The position numbers and the translations under genes were made by a program. A stretch of 64,000 nt of DNA from an uncultured Celeribacter sp. (GTDB taxonomy: Bacteria > Pseudomonadota > Alphaproteobacteria > Rhodobacterales > Rhodobacteraceae): NCBI RefSeq assembly GCF_963675965.1, contig NZ_OY780935.1, positions 310,001 through 374,000 of the forward strand, given 5' to 3'. Below the pieces are notes generated by a model, which worked only from the letters and a program-made list of their open reading frames with translations, did no database searches and was not told where the DNA came from. This document shows, piece after piece, positions 7,505 to 15,666 of the stretch; within the stretch, counting starts at the first letter, position 1; each line of letters begins with the position of its first letter.

Positions 7505-8416
7505 TTATTTGCACAGCGCTGCGGCGATGGCCGCGGCCAGACGCGCGTTGTTGCGGACAAGGGCGATGTTCGCTGTCAGCGACCGACCTTCGGTCAGTTC
7601 AAAGATACGCTGCAACAGGAAAGGCGTGACCTCTTTGGCGCTGATGGCTTTCTCTTCGGCCTCGCGCAGCGCGGCCTCGACAAATGGCATGATCACGTCA
7701 CGCGGGATTTCATCCGTTTCAGGGATGGGATTGGCAATCAACTGACCGCCTTTCAGACCCATCGCCGCGCGCATCTGCATGGCATCGGCGATCTCTTCGG
7801 CGCTGTCCATGCGCAACGGGGCGCGCAAACCGGACGCCCGCGACCAGAAGGCCGGGATCTCATCCTGCCCAAAGGCGATGACCGGCACGCCGTGGGTTTC
7901 CAGCACCTCGAGCGTCTTGGGGATGTCAAGAATGGCCTTGGGGCCGGCGGCCACCACCGTGACGGCGGTTTCGCCCAGTTCCAGAAGATCGGCCGAGATG
8001 TCAAAAGTTTCTTCTGCGCCGCGATGTACGCCGCCGATGCCGCCCGTGGCAAAGACTTTGATGCCTGCCAAGGCTGCGGCGATCATCGTCGCGGCCACGG
8101 TGGTGGCCCCGGTCGCGCCCTTGGCGATGCAGACCGGCATGTCGGCACGCGATACTTTCATCACGTCCTTGGCCTGAGCCAGCGAAATCAGTTCCGCTTC
8201 GGTCAGGCCGATGTGCAAAACGCCATTCAGCACCGCGATTGTGGCCGGCACTGCGCCAGCGGCACGCACATCGGCTTCGACGGTTTTCGCGGTCTCGACG
8301 TTTTGCGGGTAGGGCATGCCATGGGTGATGATGGTCGATTCCAGCGCAACAATCGGCGCGCCGTTGTCCAGCGCCTCTTTTACGTCGGGCGCATAGATCA
8401 TGGGAAGTGTGGTCAT
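7505..8416 (-). CDS. psuG: Pseudouridine-5'-phosphate glycosidase
   Basis: 303 residues matching the PsuG/YeiN family over full length: ALESTIITHGMPYPQNVETA near the N-terminus and FATGGIGGVHRGAEETFDISADL in the middle, which includes the conserved active-site loop. The enzyme cleaves pseudouridine 5'-phosphate into uracil and ribose 5-phosphate, by reversible C-C bond formation. Its ATG overlaps the stop of the upstream kinase gene by 4 nt (ATGA), which gives the two-gene operon psuK-psuG expected for pseudouridine salvage. Confidence 0.93.
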   Translation of the reverse strand: MTTLPMIYAPDVKEALDNGAPIVALESTIITHGMPYPQNVETAKTVEADVRAAGAVPATIAVLNGVLHIGLTEAELISLAQAKDVMKVSRADMPVCIAKGATGATTVAATMIAAALAGIKVFATGGIGGVHRGAEETFDISADLLELGETAVTVVAAGPKAILDIPKTLEVLETHGVPVIAFGQDEIPAFWSRASGLRAPLRMDSAEEIADAMQMRAAMGLKGGQLIANPIPETDEIPRDVIMPFVEAALREAEEKAISAKEVTPFLLQRIFELTEGRSLTANIALVRNNARLAAAIAAALCK

Positions 8417-9315
8417 AGGGGAGTGTCTCCGGAAACATAGAGCGCGGCCGCGTCCAGCGCTTCGGCGAGGGCTTCAGCCTCTGCCGCGCCTTTGAGTTCG
8501 GCTGCGATATGGGCAGCCATGAATGTATCACCCGCGCCTGTGACACGGGCCACAAGCACTTCGGGCGGGGTCTGGGTCAGCGTCAGCCCGTCGCGGGCCA
8601 TGGAGGCATCCTTGCCTCCGTTGGTGACCAGAACCCGATGCGCCCCTTTGCCAACCAGTGCCTCTGCCGCTTCGGCAGAGCTGTCAAAGACGGTGTGGGC
8701 AAGAAGCCCGGCCTCTTCGAGGTTGACATAAAGTGTGGCGCGCGGGTGGTCGAGCAACGGCAACAGCCGTTCCGCCTTACCGGGAGAGGCGGGAGCAACA
8801 CGAAGATCTGCCCGAACAAAGACCGGCGACACTGCGATGTCGCGCAAAAGCTGCGTGGTCAGGTTGCCGTCCAGCGCGATGGACCCCGCATAGGGCGCCC
8901 CTTTCGAGCCGAGACGGCCGTCAGACAGTGGCCGCAGGATCTTGTCCCCGGCCGCTTCCAGAGAATGCGCATCCGCAATCGCCGCAATTAGCCCGTTTGC
9001 ACCCTCAACCGCCATATAGGCGTCCGTCGGAAGATCTTCGGAGCGATAGACATGCTCTGTTCCGATGTCGCGCACCTTGGCGGCGGCAATCAGCTCTTCT
9101 CCGGCGGGATCGCGACCGATGGCGGTCAGAAGGTCCGGTGACAGGCCAAAGCGTGCAAGCGCCATCGCGATATTCATCGCAACGCCGCCCGGAACGCGGA
9201 TAATCCGCCCCGGAACATCGGAGCCCAGACGCATGGCGCGATCCGAGCGACCGATAACATCCCAAAGGACGGAACCGATACACAGAATGTCGGTGGAATT
9301 GGTCACATTCGTCAT
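8413..9315 (-). CDS. psuK: PfkB family kinase, probable pseudouridine kinase
   Basis: 300 residues from the ATG at 9315; the longer open frame upstream is not protein-like. PfkB signatures are present: the N-terminal glycine-rich motif GGVAMNIAMALARFG and the C-terminal VTGAGDTFMAAHI with the catalytic Asp. Alone this would be called a sugar or nucleoside kinase, but the 4-nt overlap with psuG makes pseudouridine kinase (pseudouridine to its 5'-phosphate) the sensible assignment. The ribosome binding site before this ATG is weak. No separate transporter gene is seen in the operon. Confidence 0.85.
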   Translation of the reverse strand: MTNVTNSTDILCIGSVLWDVIGRSDRAMRLGSDVPGRIIRVPGGVAMNIAMALARFGLSPDLLTAIGRDPAGEELIAAAKVRDIGTEHVYRSEDLPTDAYMAVEGANGLIAAIADAHSLEAAGDKILRPLSDGRLGSKGAPYAGSIALDGNLTTQLLRDIAVSPVFVRADLRVAPASPGKAERLLPLLDHPRATLYVNLEEAGLLAHTVFDSSAEAAEALVGKGAHRVLVTNGGKDASMARDGLTLTQTPPEVLVARVTGAGDTFMAAHIAAELKGAAEAEALAEALDAAALYVSGDTPL

Positions 9316-9456
9316 AGCTATCGCTTTGCCCGCTCTATCGTGATTTGGCAAGTCTGTCTCTGGCACCCGAGATTTATCACGCCCCGAAAGAGACGCCACA
9401 GCAGCGCATAATGGCAGCCAGGGAGGGTGCGGCACGCTGTTTCGTTCGGATGGGGT

Positions 9457-9485
9457 TGCGCATTCGCACAAAGGCCTTTATATGC
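9457..9485 (+). promoter_or_regulatory. Candidate promoter of rpsB-tsf
   Basis: TTGCGC (9457-9462) and TATATG (9480-9485) are spaced by 17 bp, leaving a leader of roughly 110 nt before rpsB. Ribosomal protein S2 genes often have autoregulated leaders. I cannot identify a specific S2-binding fold here. Confidence 0.4.
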
Positions 9486-9600
9486 GCGATCACTTCACAG
9501 ACGGAGGCGGGCCGCTCAGGGGAGACATCCCTGAAAGGTCCACCGGTTGGGCATCTGCCTGAAACCCTCCGTCAAGGCGTTAAACCGGAAAGGACATATT

Positions 9601-10368
9601 ATGGCGCTTCCAGATTTCTCCGTGCGTCAGCTGCTCGAAGCTGGCGTTCACTTTGGTCACCAGACTCAACGTTGGAACCCGCGCATGGCGGAGTTCATCT
9701 ACGGTGAGCGTAACGGCATCCACATCTTCGACCTGACGCAAACCGCTCCGATGCTGGAGCAGGCTCTTCAGGTTGTGCGCGACACCGCTGCCAAAGGTGG
9801 CCGCATTCTTTTCGTCGGCACCAAGCGTCAGGCCGCTGGCCCGGTCGCCGAAGCCGCTGAAAAATGTGCGCAGTACTACATGAACCACCGCTGGCTGGGC
9901 GGCACGCTGACCAACTGGAAAACCGTTTCCCAGTCGATCCAGCGTCTGAATACCATCGACGAAACGCTGGCATCCGGCGCTGAAGGCCTCACCAAGAAAG
10001 AGCGCCTGAACATGGAACGCGACCAGGGCAAACTGCAGGCCTCCCTCGGCGGGATCCGCGAAATGGGCGGCGTGCCGGATCTTCTCTTCGTCATCGACGT
10101 GAAAAAAGAAGACCTTGCCATCCTCGAAGCCAAGAAACTGGGCATCCCTGTTGTGGCCGTGGTTGACTCCAACTGTTCCCCGAACGGTGTGGACTACATC
10201 ATTCCGGGCAACGATGACGCGTCCCGCGCGATCTCGCTCTACACCGATCTGGTGGCCCGTGCCGCTCTGGACGGTATGACGGCTCAGATGGATGCCGCCG
10301 GTGTCGATATGGGCGCTCTTGAAGAAGCGCCGATCGAAGAAGCTGTCGAAGCTGCGGCCGAGGAATAA
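9601..10368 (+). CDS. rpsB: 30S ribosomal protein S2
   Basis: 255 residues starting MALPDFSVRQLLEAGVHFGH, the standard S2 N-terminus, then WNPRM, FVGTKRQA and HRWLGGTLTN, all typical. The C-terminus is acidic and Glu/Ala-rich, as is usual in alphaproteobacteria. I chose the ATG at 9601 with AAAGGA upstream; an in-frame ATG at 9547 adds 18 unrelated residues. The protein is part of the small ribosomal subunit and recruits S1. It is followed by tsf, the usual rpsB-tsf operon. Confidence 0.97.
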   Translation: MALPDFSVRQLLEAGVHFGHQTQRWNPRMAEFIYGERNGIHIFDLTQTAPMLEQALQVVRDTAAKGGRILFVGTKRQAAGPVAEAAEKCAQYYMNHRWLGGTLTNWKTVSQSIQRLNTIDETLASGAEGLTKKERLNMERDQGKLQASLGGIREMGGVPDLLFVIDVKKEDLAILEAKKLGIPVVAVVDSNCSPNGVDYIIPGNDDASRAISLYTDLVARAALDGMTAQMDAAGVDMGALEEAPIEEAVEAAAEE

Positions 10369-10416
10369 TCCTCCCGCGTTCGACCGTTCTGGTTCGAGAC
10401 GTTACAAAATTGATAC

Positions 10417-10439
10417 GGGGGCAGGGTAATCCCGCCCCC
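10417..10439 (+). other. Intercistronic hairpin between rpsB and tsf
   Basis: GGGGGC-A-GGG pairs with CCC-GCCCCC around a TAAT loop, a very stable stem with one bulged A. There is no T run after it, so it is not a complete terminator. It may cause partial termination, processing or 3'-end protection that sets the S2 to EF-Ts ratio. Confidence 0.6.
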
Positions 10440-10473
10440 GAAGACTGTTCCAAGACATTCGAGGAGAGCCGAC

Positions 10474-11349
10474 ATGGCAATCACTGCTGCTCAGGTGAAA
10501 GAACTGCGCGAATCCACCGGCGCGGGCATGATGGACGCGAAAAAAGCGCTGGTCGAAACCGATGGCGACATGGAAGCCGCCGTTGACTGGCTGCGCACCA
10601 AAGGTCTGGCGAAAGCCGCAAAGAAATCCGGTCGTACCGCTGCAGAGGGCCTCGTGGCCGTTGCTGTGGACGGTGGCGTGGGTGTTGCCGTTGAGGTGAA
10701 CTCCGAAACCGACTTCGTTGCGAAGAACGCCGAATTCCAGACCATGGTGAAAGACATCGCCACGGCTGCGCTGAACGTCGCTGACGTTGAAGCCCTGAAA
10801 GCGGCTGAAGTGGCTGGCAAGCCGGTGTCCGAGCTGATCACCGACAAGATCGCCACCATCGGCGAAAACATGTCCGTGCGTCGCATGGCCAAAATCGAAG
10901 CCGACACCGTTGTCACCTATGTGCACAACGCCGCGGCTGATGGTCTGGGCAAAATCGGCGTGCTCGTCGGCCTCAAAGGCGGTGACGCTGCTTTCGGCAA
11001 ACAGGTTGCCATGCACATTGCGGCTGCCAACCCGGCCGCTCTGGGTGAAGCCGACCTCGACCCGGCCATCGTCGAAAAGGAAAAGCAGGTCCAGATCGAC
11101 ATCGCCAAAGAATCGGGCAAGCCGGACAACATCATTGAAAACATGATCAAAGGCCGCATGAAGAAATTCATCGCCGAGAACACGCTGCTCGGTCAAGCCT
11201 TCGTGGTGAACCCGGATCTGACCGTGGACGCTGCAGCCAAAGAAGCCGGTGCGGAAATCACCGGGTTTGTGCGCCTCGAAGTCGGCGAAGGCATCGAGAA
11301 AGCCGAAGAAGATTTCGCTGCAGAAGTCGCGAAAACTCTGAAAAGCTAA
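10474..11349 (+). CDS. tsf: Elongation factor Ts
   Basis: 291 residues with the UBA-like N-terminus VKELRESTGAGMMDAKKALVE and the EF-Tu contacting block SETDFVAKN, both diagnostic for EF-Ts. It is the nucleotide-exchange factor that regenerates EF-Tu-GTP in the cytoplasm. GAGGAG precedes the ATG. Codon use is strongly biased, as expected for a highly expressed gene. A terminator follows 26 nt after the stop, so the operon ends here. Confidence 0.97.
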   Translation: MAITAAQVKELRESTGAGMMDAKKALVETDGDMEAAVDWLRTKGLAKAAKKSGRTAAEGLVAVAVDGGVGVAVEVNSETDFVAKNAEFQTMVKDIATAALNVADVEALKAAEVAGKPVSELITDKIATIGENMSVRRMAKIEADTVVTYVHNAAADGLGKIGVLVGLKGGDAAFGKQVAMHIAAANPAALGEADLDPAIVEKEKQVQIDIAKESGKPDNIIENMIKGRMKKFIAENTLLGQAFVVNPDLTVDAAAKEAGAEITGFVRLEVGEGIEKAEEDFAAEVAKTLKS

Positions 11350-11375
11350 TCGATCCACGCGATCTGATGTTTTTG

Positions 11376-11408
11376 AAAAGGGCGTCCCAATGGTGGGCGC
11401 CCTTTTTT
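11376..11408 (+). terminator. Terminator of rpsB-tsf
   Basis: AAGGGCG and CGCCCTT pair, with an inner CCC/GGG separated by one bulged T, followed by six T (11403-11408). Confidence 0.85.
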
Positions 11409-11445
11409 GCATGATCGACTGGGATGCGCCCTACGTCTGAGGCGA

Positions 11446-11484
11446 CAAAAAACGGGCGTGGCCTTCCGAAGAAGAACCACGCCC
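11446..11484 (-). terminator. Minus-strand terminator downstream of the luxR region
   Basis: GGGCGTGG and CCACGCCC form a perfect 8-bp stem around 15 nt. On the minus strand the stem is followed by G and then TTTTTT. It lies more than 300 nt past the luxR stop, so it either ends a long untranslated tail or a separate small transcript. Confidence 0.75.
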
Positions 11485-11705
11485 AACCAGAAAGCAAATG
11501 CTTTCCCCCCTAGTCACCAACCAGAAGACGTTCTGGCCTGAAAACAAGAACACTCACCAAAAGCAGATGAGGGGCACAAAGCCGACCTATAAACCTGCCA
11601 CCCCCCAAAAGCATCGGCTAGCCAAATACATGGACGATCACCGATCCCTCCGCTCCCAAAGGCTTAGCCTCATATTCAGGAACACCTCCAATGTCTGACG
11701 TGAGA
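11485..11705 (-). ncRNA. Possible small transcript behind luxR (sRNA or micro-ORF)
   Basis: This 456-nt gap holds no normal gene, but on the minus strand it has an ordered set of signals. A lux-box-like palindrome lies at 11719-11734 between weak promoter elements. Then come a good ribosome binding site GGAGGTG (11689-11683), a possible 11-residue frame from ATG 11673 to stop 11638, and the terminator at 11446-11484. The frame may simply be chance. The arrangement suggests a dedicated RNA of about 260 nt controlled by the adjacent LuxR protein. Confidence is low without expression data. Confidence 0.35.
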
Positions 11706-11718
11706 CGATGAAAAGAAA

Positions 11719-11734
11719 GTATGGATTTCCATAC
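11719..11734. promoter_or_regulatory. Lux-box-like palindrome
   Basis: GTATGGA and TCCATAC are perfect reverse complements with a TT spacer. The site lies 71 bp downstream of the luxR coding end and directly before the candidate minus-strand transcript. Size and symmetry suit a dimeric LuxR-type regulator, but the sequence does not match a known lux box that I can quote. Confidence 0.4.
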
Positions 11735-11805
11735 CTTTTAGTAAATTCTCAAGGAAATTTCCTGTGCCCAGCGTATGTTAGCGTATCAAGTCAGGCCAGA
11801 TACAC

Positions 11806-12555
11806 TCAGAAGGTGAAGATGTGATTGTGCAGGGAGGCCTTCAGCAGCGCTTGCGCGGTGGTCTCGACCCCAAGCGACTCGCGGGCGAGACGCAGATGCT
11901 TCTCGACCGTTGCCCGGTTCAGCCCCAGAATCTGCGCGATGTCGCCAACCGTCTTGCCGTCGGCGATCCATTCCAACACCTCTCGCTGCCGTTTGGTCAG
12001 CATGCGCCGGGGCAGGGGCATGGAAATCAGTTTCAGATGCGCCGTGCAGGACAGAAGCTCCAGCGCCTCGCCATGGCGCGCCCAGATCGCATCGGCATCT
12101 TCCTGCGTGCCTGCACCCGGGGCCAGAGACATGCCGATCGCCCCTTTGTAACGGCGCAGAGAATTCGGAAAGGCGATGGTGTATCCCGCCGTCACCCCCT
12201 TGGACCAATTGAAATCCGCAACTTCGCGTTCTGCGTCGCTCAATTCGTGGTAATGGTCCTGCACCCAGCGCCAAGAACAGACCCCGGCATTGTCGACGGC
12301 CCAACGCACCAAAGGCCCGTTGCGATAACGGCCTTCGAGGAAATACCCCTGCATGTAGTCCCGGTTGAAATTGGTCAGGAACAGGTGATCGTTATCATCG
12401 CCGAATCCATAGTCGGTATGAAAGCGCGTAAACCCATAGAGCACGTTGTGGAAGCCGGCGGTCTGCACCGCATCGAGAAGAATCTTCCACACCTCTTCGA
12501 CCGCAGTAGCGTAGACGATGCCACGTATTGATTCTTGAACCGAAATGTCCCCCAT
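11806..12555 (-). CDS. LuxR family regulator with autoinducer-binding domain
   Basis: 249 residues. The N-terminal two thirds (about 20-160) resemble an acyl-homoserine-lactone binding domain, with YGF near 41 and a long alpha/beta core. Residues about 185-240 are a LuxR helix-turn-helix (LTKRQREVLEWIADGKTVGDIA then NRATVEKHLRLAR). No luxI-type synthase gene lies in the window, so within view it is a LuxR solo. It would act as a cytoplasmic transcription factor. The palindrome at 11719 and the RNA-like region behind it are possible targets. The start at 12555 has only a weak AGGG upstream. Confidence 0.88.
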   Translation of the reverse strand: MGDISVQESIRGIVYATAVEEVWKILLDAVQTAGFHNVLYGFTRFHTDYGFGDDNDHLFLTNFNRDYMQGYFLEGRYRNGPLVRWAVDNAGVCSWRWVQDHYHELSDAEREVADFNWSKGVTAGYTIAFPNSLRRYKGAIGMSLAPGAGTQEDADAIWARHGEALELLSCTAHLKLISMPLPRRMLTKRQREVLEWIADGKTVGDIAQILGLNRATVEKHLRLARESLGVETTAQALLKASLHNHIFTF

Positions 12556-12617
12556 GGACCGACCCTAGACCTCTGCGTGAACCGTAACAAGCACGCCTTG
12601 GCGTCAACCCTCTGTCA

Positions 12618-13046
12618 TTAAGACACGACATGCGCCAAGAGCAGGCAACTTTCACTGTTCAAAACGCCTGGCACCTCTCGCACCTCCCGCAAAACGCGGT
12701 CGAAATTGACAAGGCTGTCGGTCTTGATTTCCACGACAAGGTCCCATGCGCCATTCGTAGCGTAAACGGTGGCCACTTCGGGAATTTTTGTCAATGTGCG
12801 GATCACGGTGCGGGACATCTTCCCCTGCAATTCGATCAGGGTGATGGCTTTGACTTCACCCTCGACATCGACGTCGGTTTCGATGGTAAAGCGGCGAATG
12901 CGCCCTTCCGCCACCAGAGTATCGAGCCGCAATTTTGCCGTCGTCCGCGACAGTCCAGTCACCTGTGCCAGCTCGGTGATCGACATGCGAGAATTGTTGC
13001 GCAGAGCCGCAATCAGGCTGCGGTCGGAATCTGACAGGGGGGTCAT
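12618..13046 (-). CDS. Lrp/AsnC family regulator of the arginase operon
   Basis: 142 residues: winged helix-turn-helix at about 1-60 (ISITELAQVTGLSRTTAKLRLDTLV) and the ligand-binding RAM domain at about 65-140. It is divergent from the arginase-ornithine cyclodeaminase operon, with an AT-rich stretch of about 60 bp between them (13047-13115). This suggests it responds to arginine or ornithine and controls that operon and itself. That role is inferred from gene order. Lrp-type proteins bind DNA as octamers, and the AT-rich spacer suits such binding. Confidence 0.88.
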   Translation of the reverse strand: MTPLSDSDRSLIAALRNNSRMSITELAQVTGLSRTTAKLRLDTLVAEGRIRRFTIETDVDVEGEVKAITLIELQGKMSRTVIRTLTKIPEVATVYATNGAWDLVVEIKTDSLVNFDRVLREVREVPGVLNSESCLLLAHVVS

Positions 13047-13214
13047 CTTATCAATTTGCTCATTCAGCTATTCATTTTGTTCAAAATTAATAGATAATTG
13101 ATCACATTGGGAGTCACAAAATATCGAAACTCCGGTCATGATCGGGGACAAGACACAAGGGCAGGGTGCACCTTGCCGATAAGGCTTTTCGGTTCGTCCT
13201 CAAAGGGAACGCCA
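13047..13214. promoter_or_regulatory. Divergent control region lrp-like / rocF
   Basis: The first half (13050-13115) is strongly AT-rich with phased A/T tracts, unlike the surrounding GC-rich DNA, and is a natural Lrp-type binding region. The second half is the rocF leader. No clear palindrome can be fixed. Confidence 0.5.
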
Positions 13215-14159
13215 ATGACACGCACACAGACGACACGCAGTTCTAAAATCATCGGCGCGCCGATTGAAACCGGCGCCTCGCAGCGCGGTTGCCTCATGGG
13301 ACCCGCCAGCCTGCGCACGGCGGGACTGATCACCACTTTGCAGGCGCTCGATTGGGAGGTCGAGGATCTCGGCGACGTCCAGATCGCGCCGCAAGATGAG
13401 ACGGCACATCCCAATGCTGCGGTTCACAATCTCGCAGAAACCAGCGCCTGGATCGCAGCATTGGAACCCGCGGCCTATGCAGCCGCGCGTGACAGCGATC
13501 TGCCGATCTTCATGGGCGGCGATCATTCCATGTCAGCGGGCACCGTGCCCGGTGTGACGCGCTATGCGCAGGACTGCGGCCAGCCGCAATTTGTCCTCTG
13601 GCTCGATGCGCATCCCGACCTGCATACGCTGGAAAGCACCGAAAGCGGCAATATGCACGGCACGCCCGTGGCCTATTATCTGGGGCAGGCGGGCTGTGAA
13701 GCCTATCCGCCGCTCAGCGCCGCGATCGCCCCGGAGAACATGTGTTTCATGGGCATTCGTTCGGTCGATGAGGCAGAGCGGCTGCGCATTCGCGATCTGG
13801 GACTGGAGGTGCATGACATGCGCACCATCGATGAACATGGCGTTCTGGTGCCGCTGCGCGGGTTCCTGGAGCGTGTGAAAGCCGCCAACGGGCGTCTTCA
13901 TGTGAGTTTCGACGTGGATTTTCTCGACCCTGCGATTGCACCGGCCGTGGGCACAACCGTGCCCGGCGGCGCCACATTCCGCGAAGCCCATCTGATCATG
14001 GAAACCTTGTGTGACAGTGGCTTGGTGACCTCTCTTGATCTTGTGGAGCTGAACCCTTTCCTTGATGAACGCGGTCGCACAGCAAAGCTGCTGTGCGACC
14101 TGACGGCCAGCCTGTTCGGTCGTCGCGTTCTGGACCGTATGACCCGGAGCTTTGGATGA
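13215..14159 (+). CDS. rocF: Arginase
   Basis: 314 residues from the ATG at 13215, preceded by AAAGGG. The arginase/agmatinase manganese ligands are all present: GGDHS (His104), DAHPD (Asp131, His133, Asp135) and FDVDFLDP (Asp233, Asp235). It hydrolyses arginine to ornithine and urea in the cytoplasm. The N-terminus KIIGAPIETGASQRGCLMGP is typical for arginase rather than agmatinase. Its stop overlaps the ATG of ornithine cyclodeaminase by 4 nt, so the two enzymes are made together and channel arginine to proline. Confidence 0.93.
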   Translation: MTRTQTTRSSKIIGAPIETGASQRGCLMGPASLRTAGLITTLQALDWEVEDLGDVQIAPQDETAHPNAAVHNLAETSAWIAALEPAAYAAARDSDLPIFMGGDHSMSAGTVPGVTRYAQDCGQPQFVLWLDAHPDLHTLESTESGNMHGTPVAYYLGQAGCEAYPPLSAAIAPENMCFMGIRSVDEAERLRIRDLGLEVHDMRTIDEHGVLVPLRGFLERVKAANGRLHVSFDVDFLDPAIAPAVGTTVPGGATFREAHLIMETLCDSGLVTSLDLVELNPFLDERGRTAKLLCDLTASLFGRRVLDRMTRSFG

Positions 14160-15223
14160 CCCATCGACCTGATCCCTCAGAACTGGCCCCGTCGGCCTTG
14201 GCATATGTGCCTTTCGTCTCCGTCGCCAACATGATGAAAATCGTCCATCATGTTGGTATTGAGGAGTTTTTAAAAGAATTGGCAGAGTATATCGAAGCCG
14301 ATTTCAAACGCTGGCCAGAATTCGACAAAACGCCCCGCGTGGCGTCGCATTCGCAGGACGGGGTCATCGAATTGATGCCCACGGCGGATGCTGAGAACTA
14401 CGGCTTCAAATACGTCAACGGCCACCCGAAGAACATGCGTGAGGGCTTTCAGACCGTTACCGCATTTGGCGTTTTGTCATCTGTTTCAAATGGGTATCCG
14501 ATACTTCTCACAGAAATGACGGTGCTGACAGCGCTGCGCACGGCAGCCACATCCGCGCTTGTCGGCAAATATCTTGCGCCCAGCGATGCTACATGTATGG
14601 CGATGATCGGCAATGGTGCGCAATGTGAGTTCCAGGCGCTCGCGTTTCGTGCAATTTGCGGCATCAACCGTTTGAAACTCTTCGATATTGATCCCGCAGC
14701 GACACGCAAAGCCGAGCGCAATCTTGTCGCACAGGGCTTTGATGTCACCACATGCGGAACCGCCGAAGAGGCTGTGACCGGCGCCCAGGTCATCACCACA
14801 TGCACAGCAGACAAACAATATGCGACGATCCTGACCGACAACATGGTCGGCAGCGGCCAGCATATCAACGCCATCGGCGGCGATTGTCCGGGCAAGACAG
14901 AGCTGCATAAAGATATTTTGCTGCGAGCCGACATTTTCGTAGAGTTTCCGGAACAGACGCGCATCGAAGGCGAGATCCAGCAGCTCGATGCCGATCATCC
15001 GGTGCAGGAACTCTGGCAGGTAATGTGCGGCACGGCGCCAGGCCGTCGCGACGACAAGCAGCTGACGCTGTTCGACAGCGTTGGATTTGCGATCGAGGAT
15101 TTCTCCGCGCTGCGCTTTGTCCATGATAAGGCGGTGGGCACAGAGTTCGTCGAACCGCTCGACATGCTGGCAGACCCGGACGATCCGCGCGATCTCTTTG
15201 GCATGGTGATCCGCGCAAAGTAG
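14156..15223 (+). CDS. Ornithine cyclodeaminase
   Basis: 355 residues. The Rossmann motif GNGAQCEFQALAF and the conserved upstream block ending in LTALRTAATSAL identify the ornithine cyclodeaminase/mu-crystallin family. The long form with the C-terminal DSVGFAIEDFSALRFVHDKA matches true ornithine cyclodeaminases, which convert ornithine to proline and ammonia with NAD bound. The ATG at 14156 overlaps the arginase stop (ATGA). An inverted repeat without a T run (15244-15275) follows. The operon gives arginine to ornithine to proline. Confidence 0.92.
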   Translation: MTHRPDPSELAPSALAYVPFVSVANMMKIVHHVGIEEFLKELAEYIEADFKRWPEFDKTPRVASHSQDGVIELMPTADAENYGFKYVNGHPKNMREGFQTVTAFGVLSSVSNGYPILLTEMTVLTALRTAATSALVGKYLAPSDATCMAMIGNGAQCEFQALAFRAICGINRLKLFDIDPAATRKAERNLVAQGFDVTTCGTAEEAVTGAQVITTCTADKQYATILTDNMVGSGQHINAIGGDCPGKTELHKDILLRADIFVEFPEQTRIEGEIQQLDADHPVQELWQVMCGTAPGRRDDKQLTLFDSVGFAIEDFSALRFVHDKAVGTEFVEPLDMLADPDDPRDLFGMVIRAK

Positions 15224-15666
15224 GACTGGCACGTTCCATAACCGCGCAACGGCGTCACAGAGATGCACGTTGCGCGACATGGTTTGGGGGGATTACCTAA
15301 ATGATTCAAAGCACAAGGCATCAAACCTGACACTTTTCTATATCTATTTATTTAACATAATATCCATTATCGGCTAATTGGATGAAATGCGTTTGAGCTA
15401 TAAAAAACTGCGCCCTCATGCAGTTGCTGAGCCCGAAATGGATCATGCTGGAATCTTTCGCGAACATAGCGACTGTCCGTCGGCCACCGCAAAAGTCGAA
15501 GCCGCCCGAGGCCCTGGAAAACGCGGCCCGAATAAATCCGAGCCGCACCGTATCTCCCGAAGTTGTGTCACCGGATGCTTTGCTTTGGGCTGCCTGGCAC
15601 AATCCCTTGCAAGCTGTGGCCATGTTTACCCTGCCCCGTTCAGACCCCGCGTGGCCCAGATGCCTG
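15224..15666. other. 443-nt region between convergent ocd and mtlK, no supported gene
   Basis: It begins with a perfect 8-bp inverted repeat (GCGCAACG 15244-15251 with CGTTGCGC 15268-15275), which may end the arginase operon although no T run follows. Next is an AT-rich stretch at 15325-15375. Short overlapping open frames exist on both strands of 15378-15700, including a 91-residue minus-strand frame with AGGG before its ATG. None shows a convincing protein pattern. It may be decayed coding sequence. Confidence 0.4.

Noticed and set aside
11498..11698. 66-codon plus-strand frame behind tsf
   Set aside because: No ribosome binding site, basic and low-quality composition, and it overlaps the better supported minus-strand signals.
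15244..15275. GCGCAACG/CGTTGCGC inverted repeat as terminator of the arginase operon
   Set aside because: No T run follows on either strand, so it is not called a terminator; kept only as a note in the intergenic entry.
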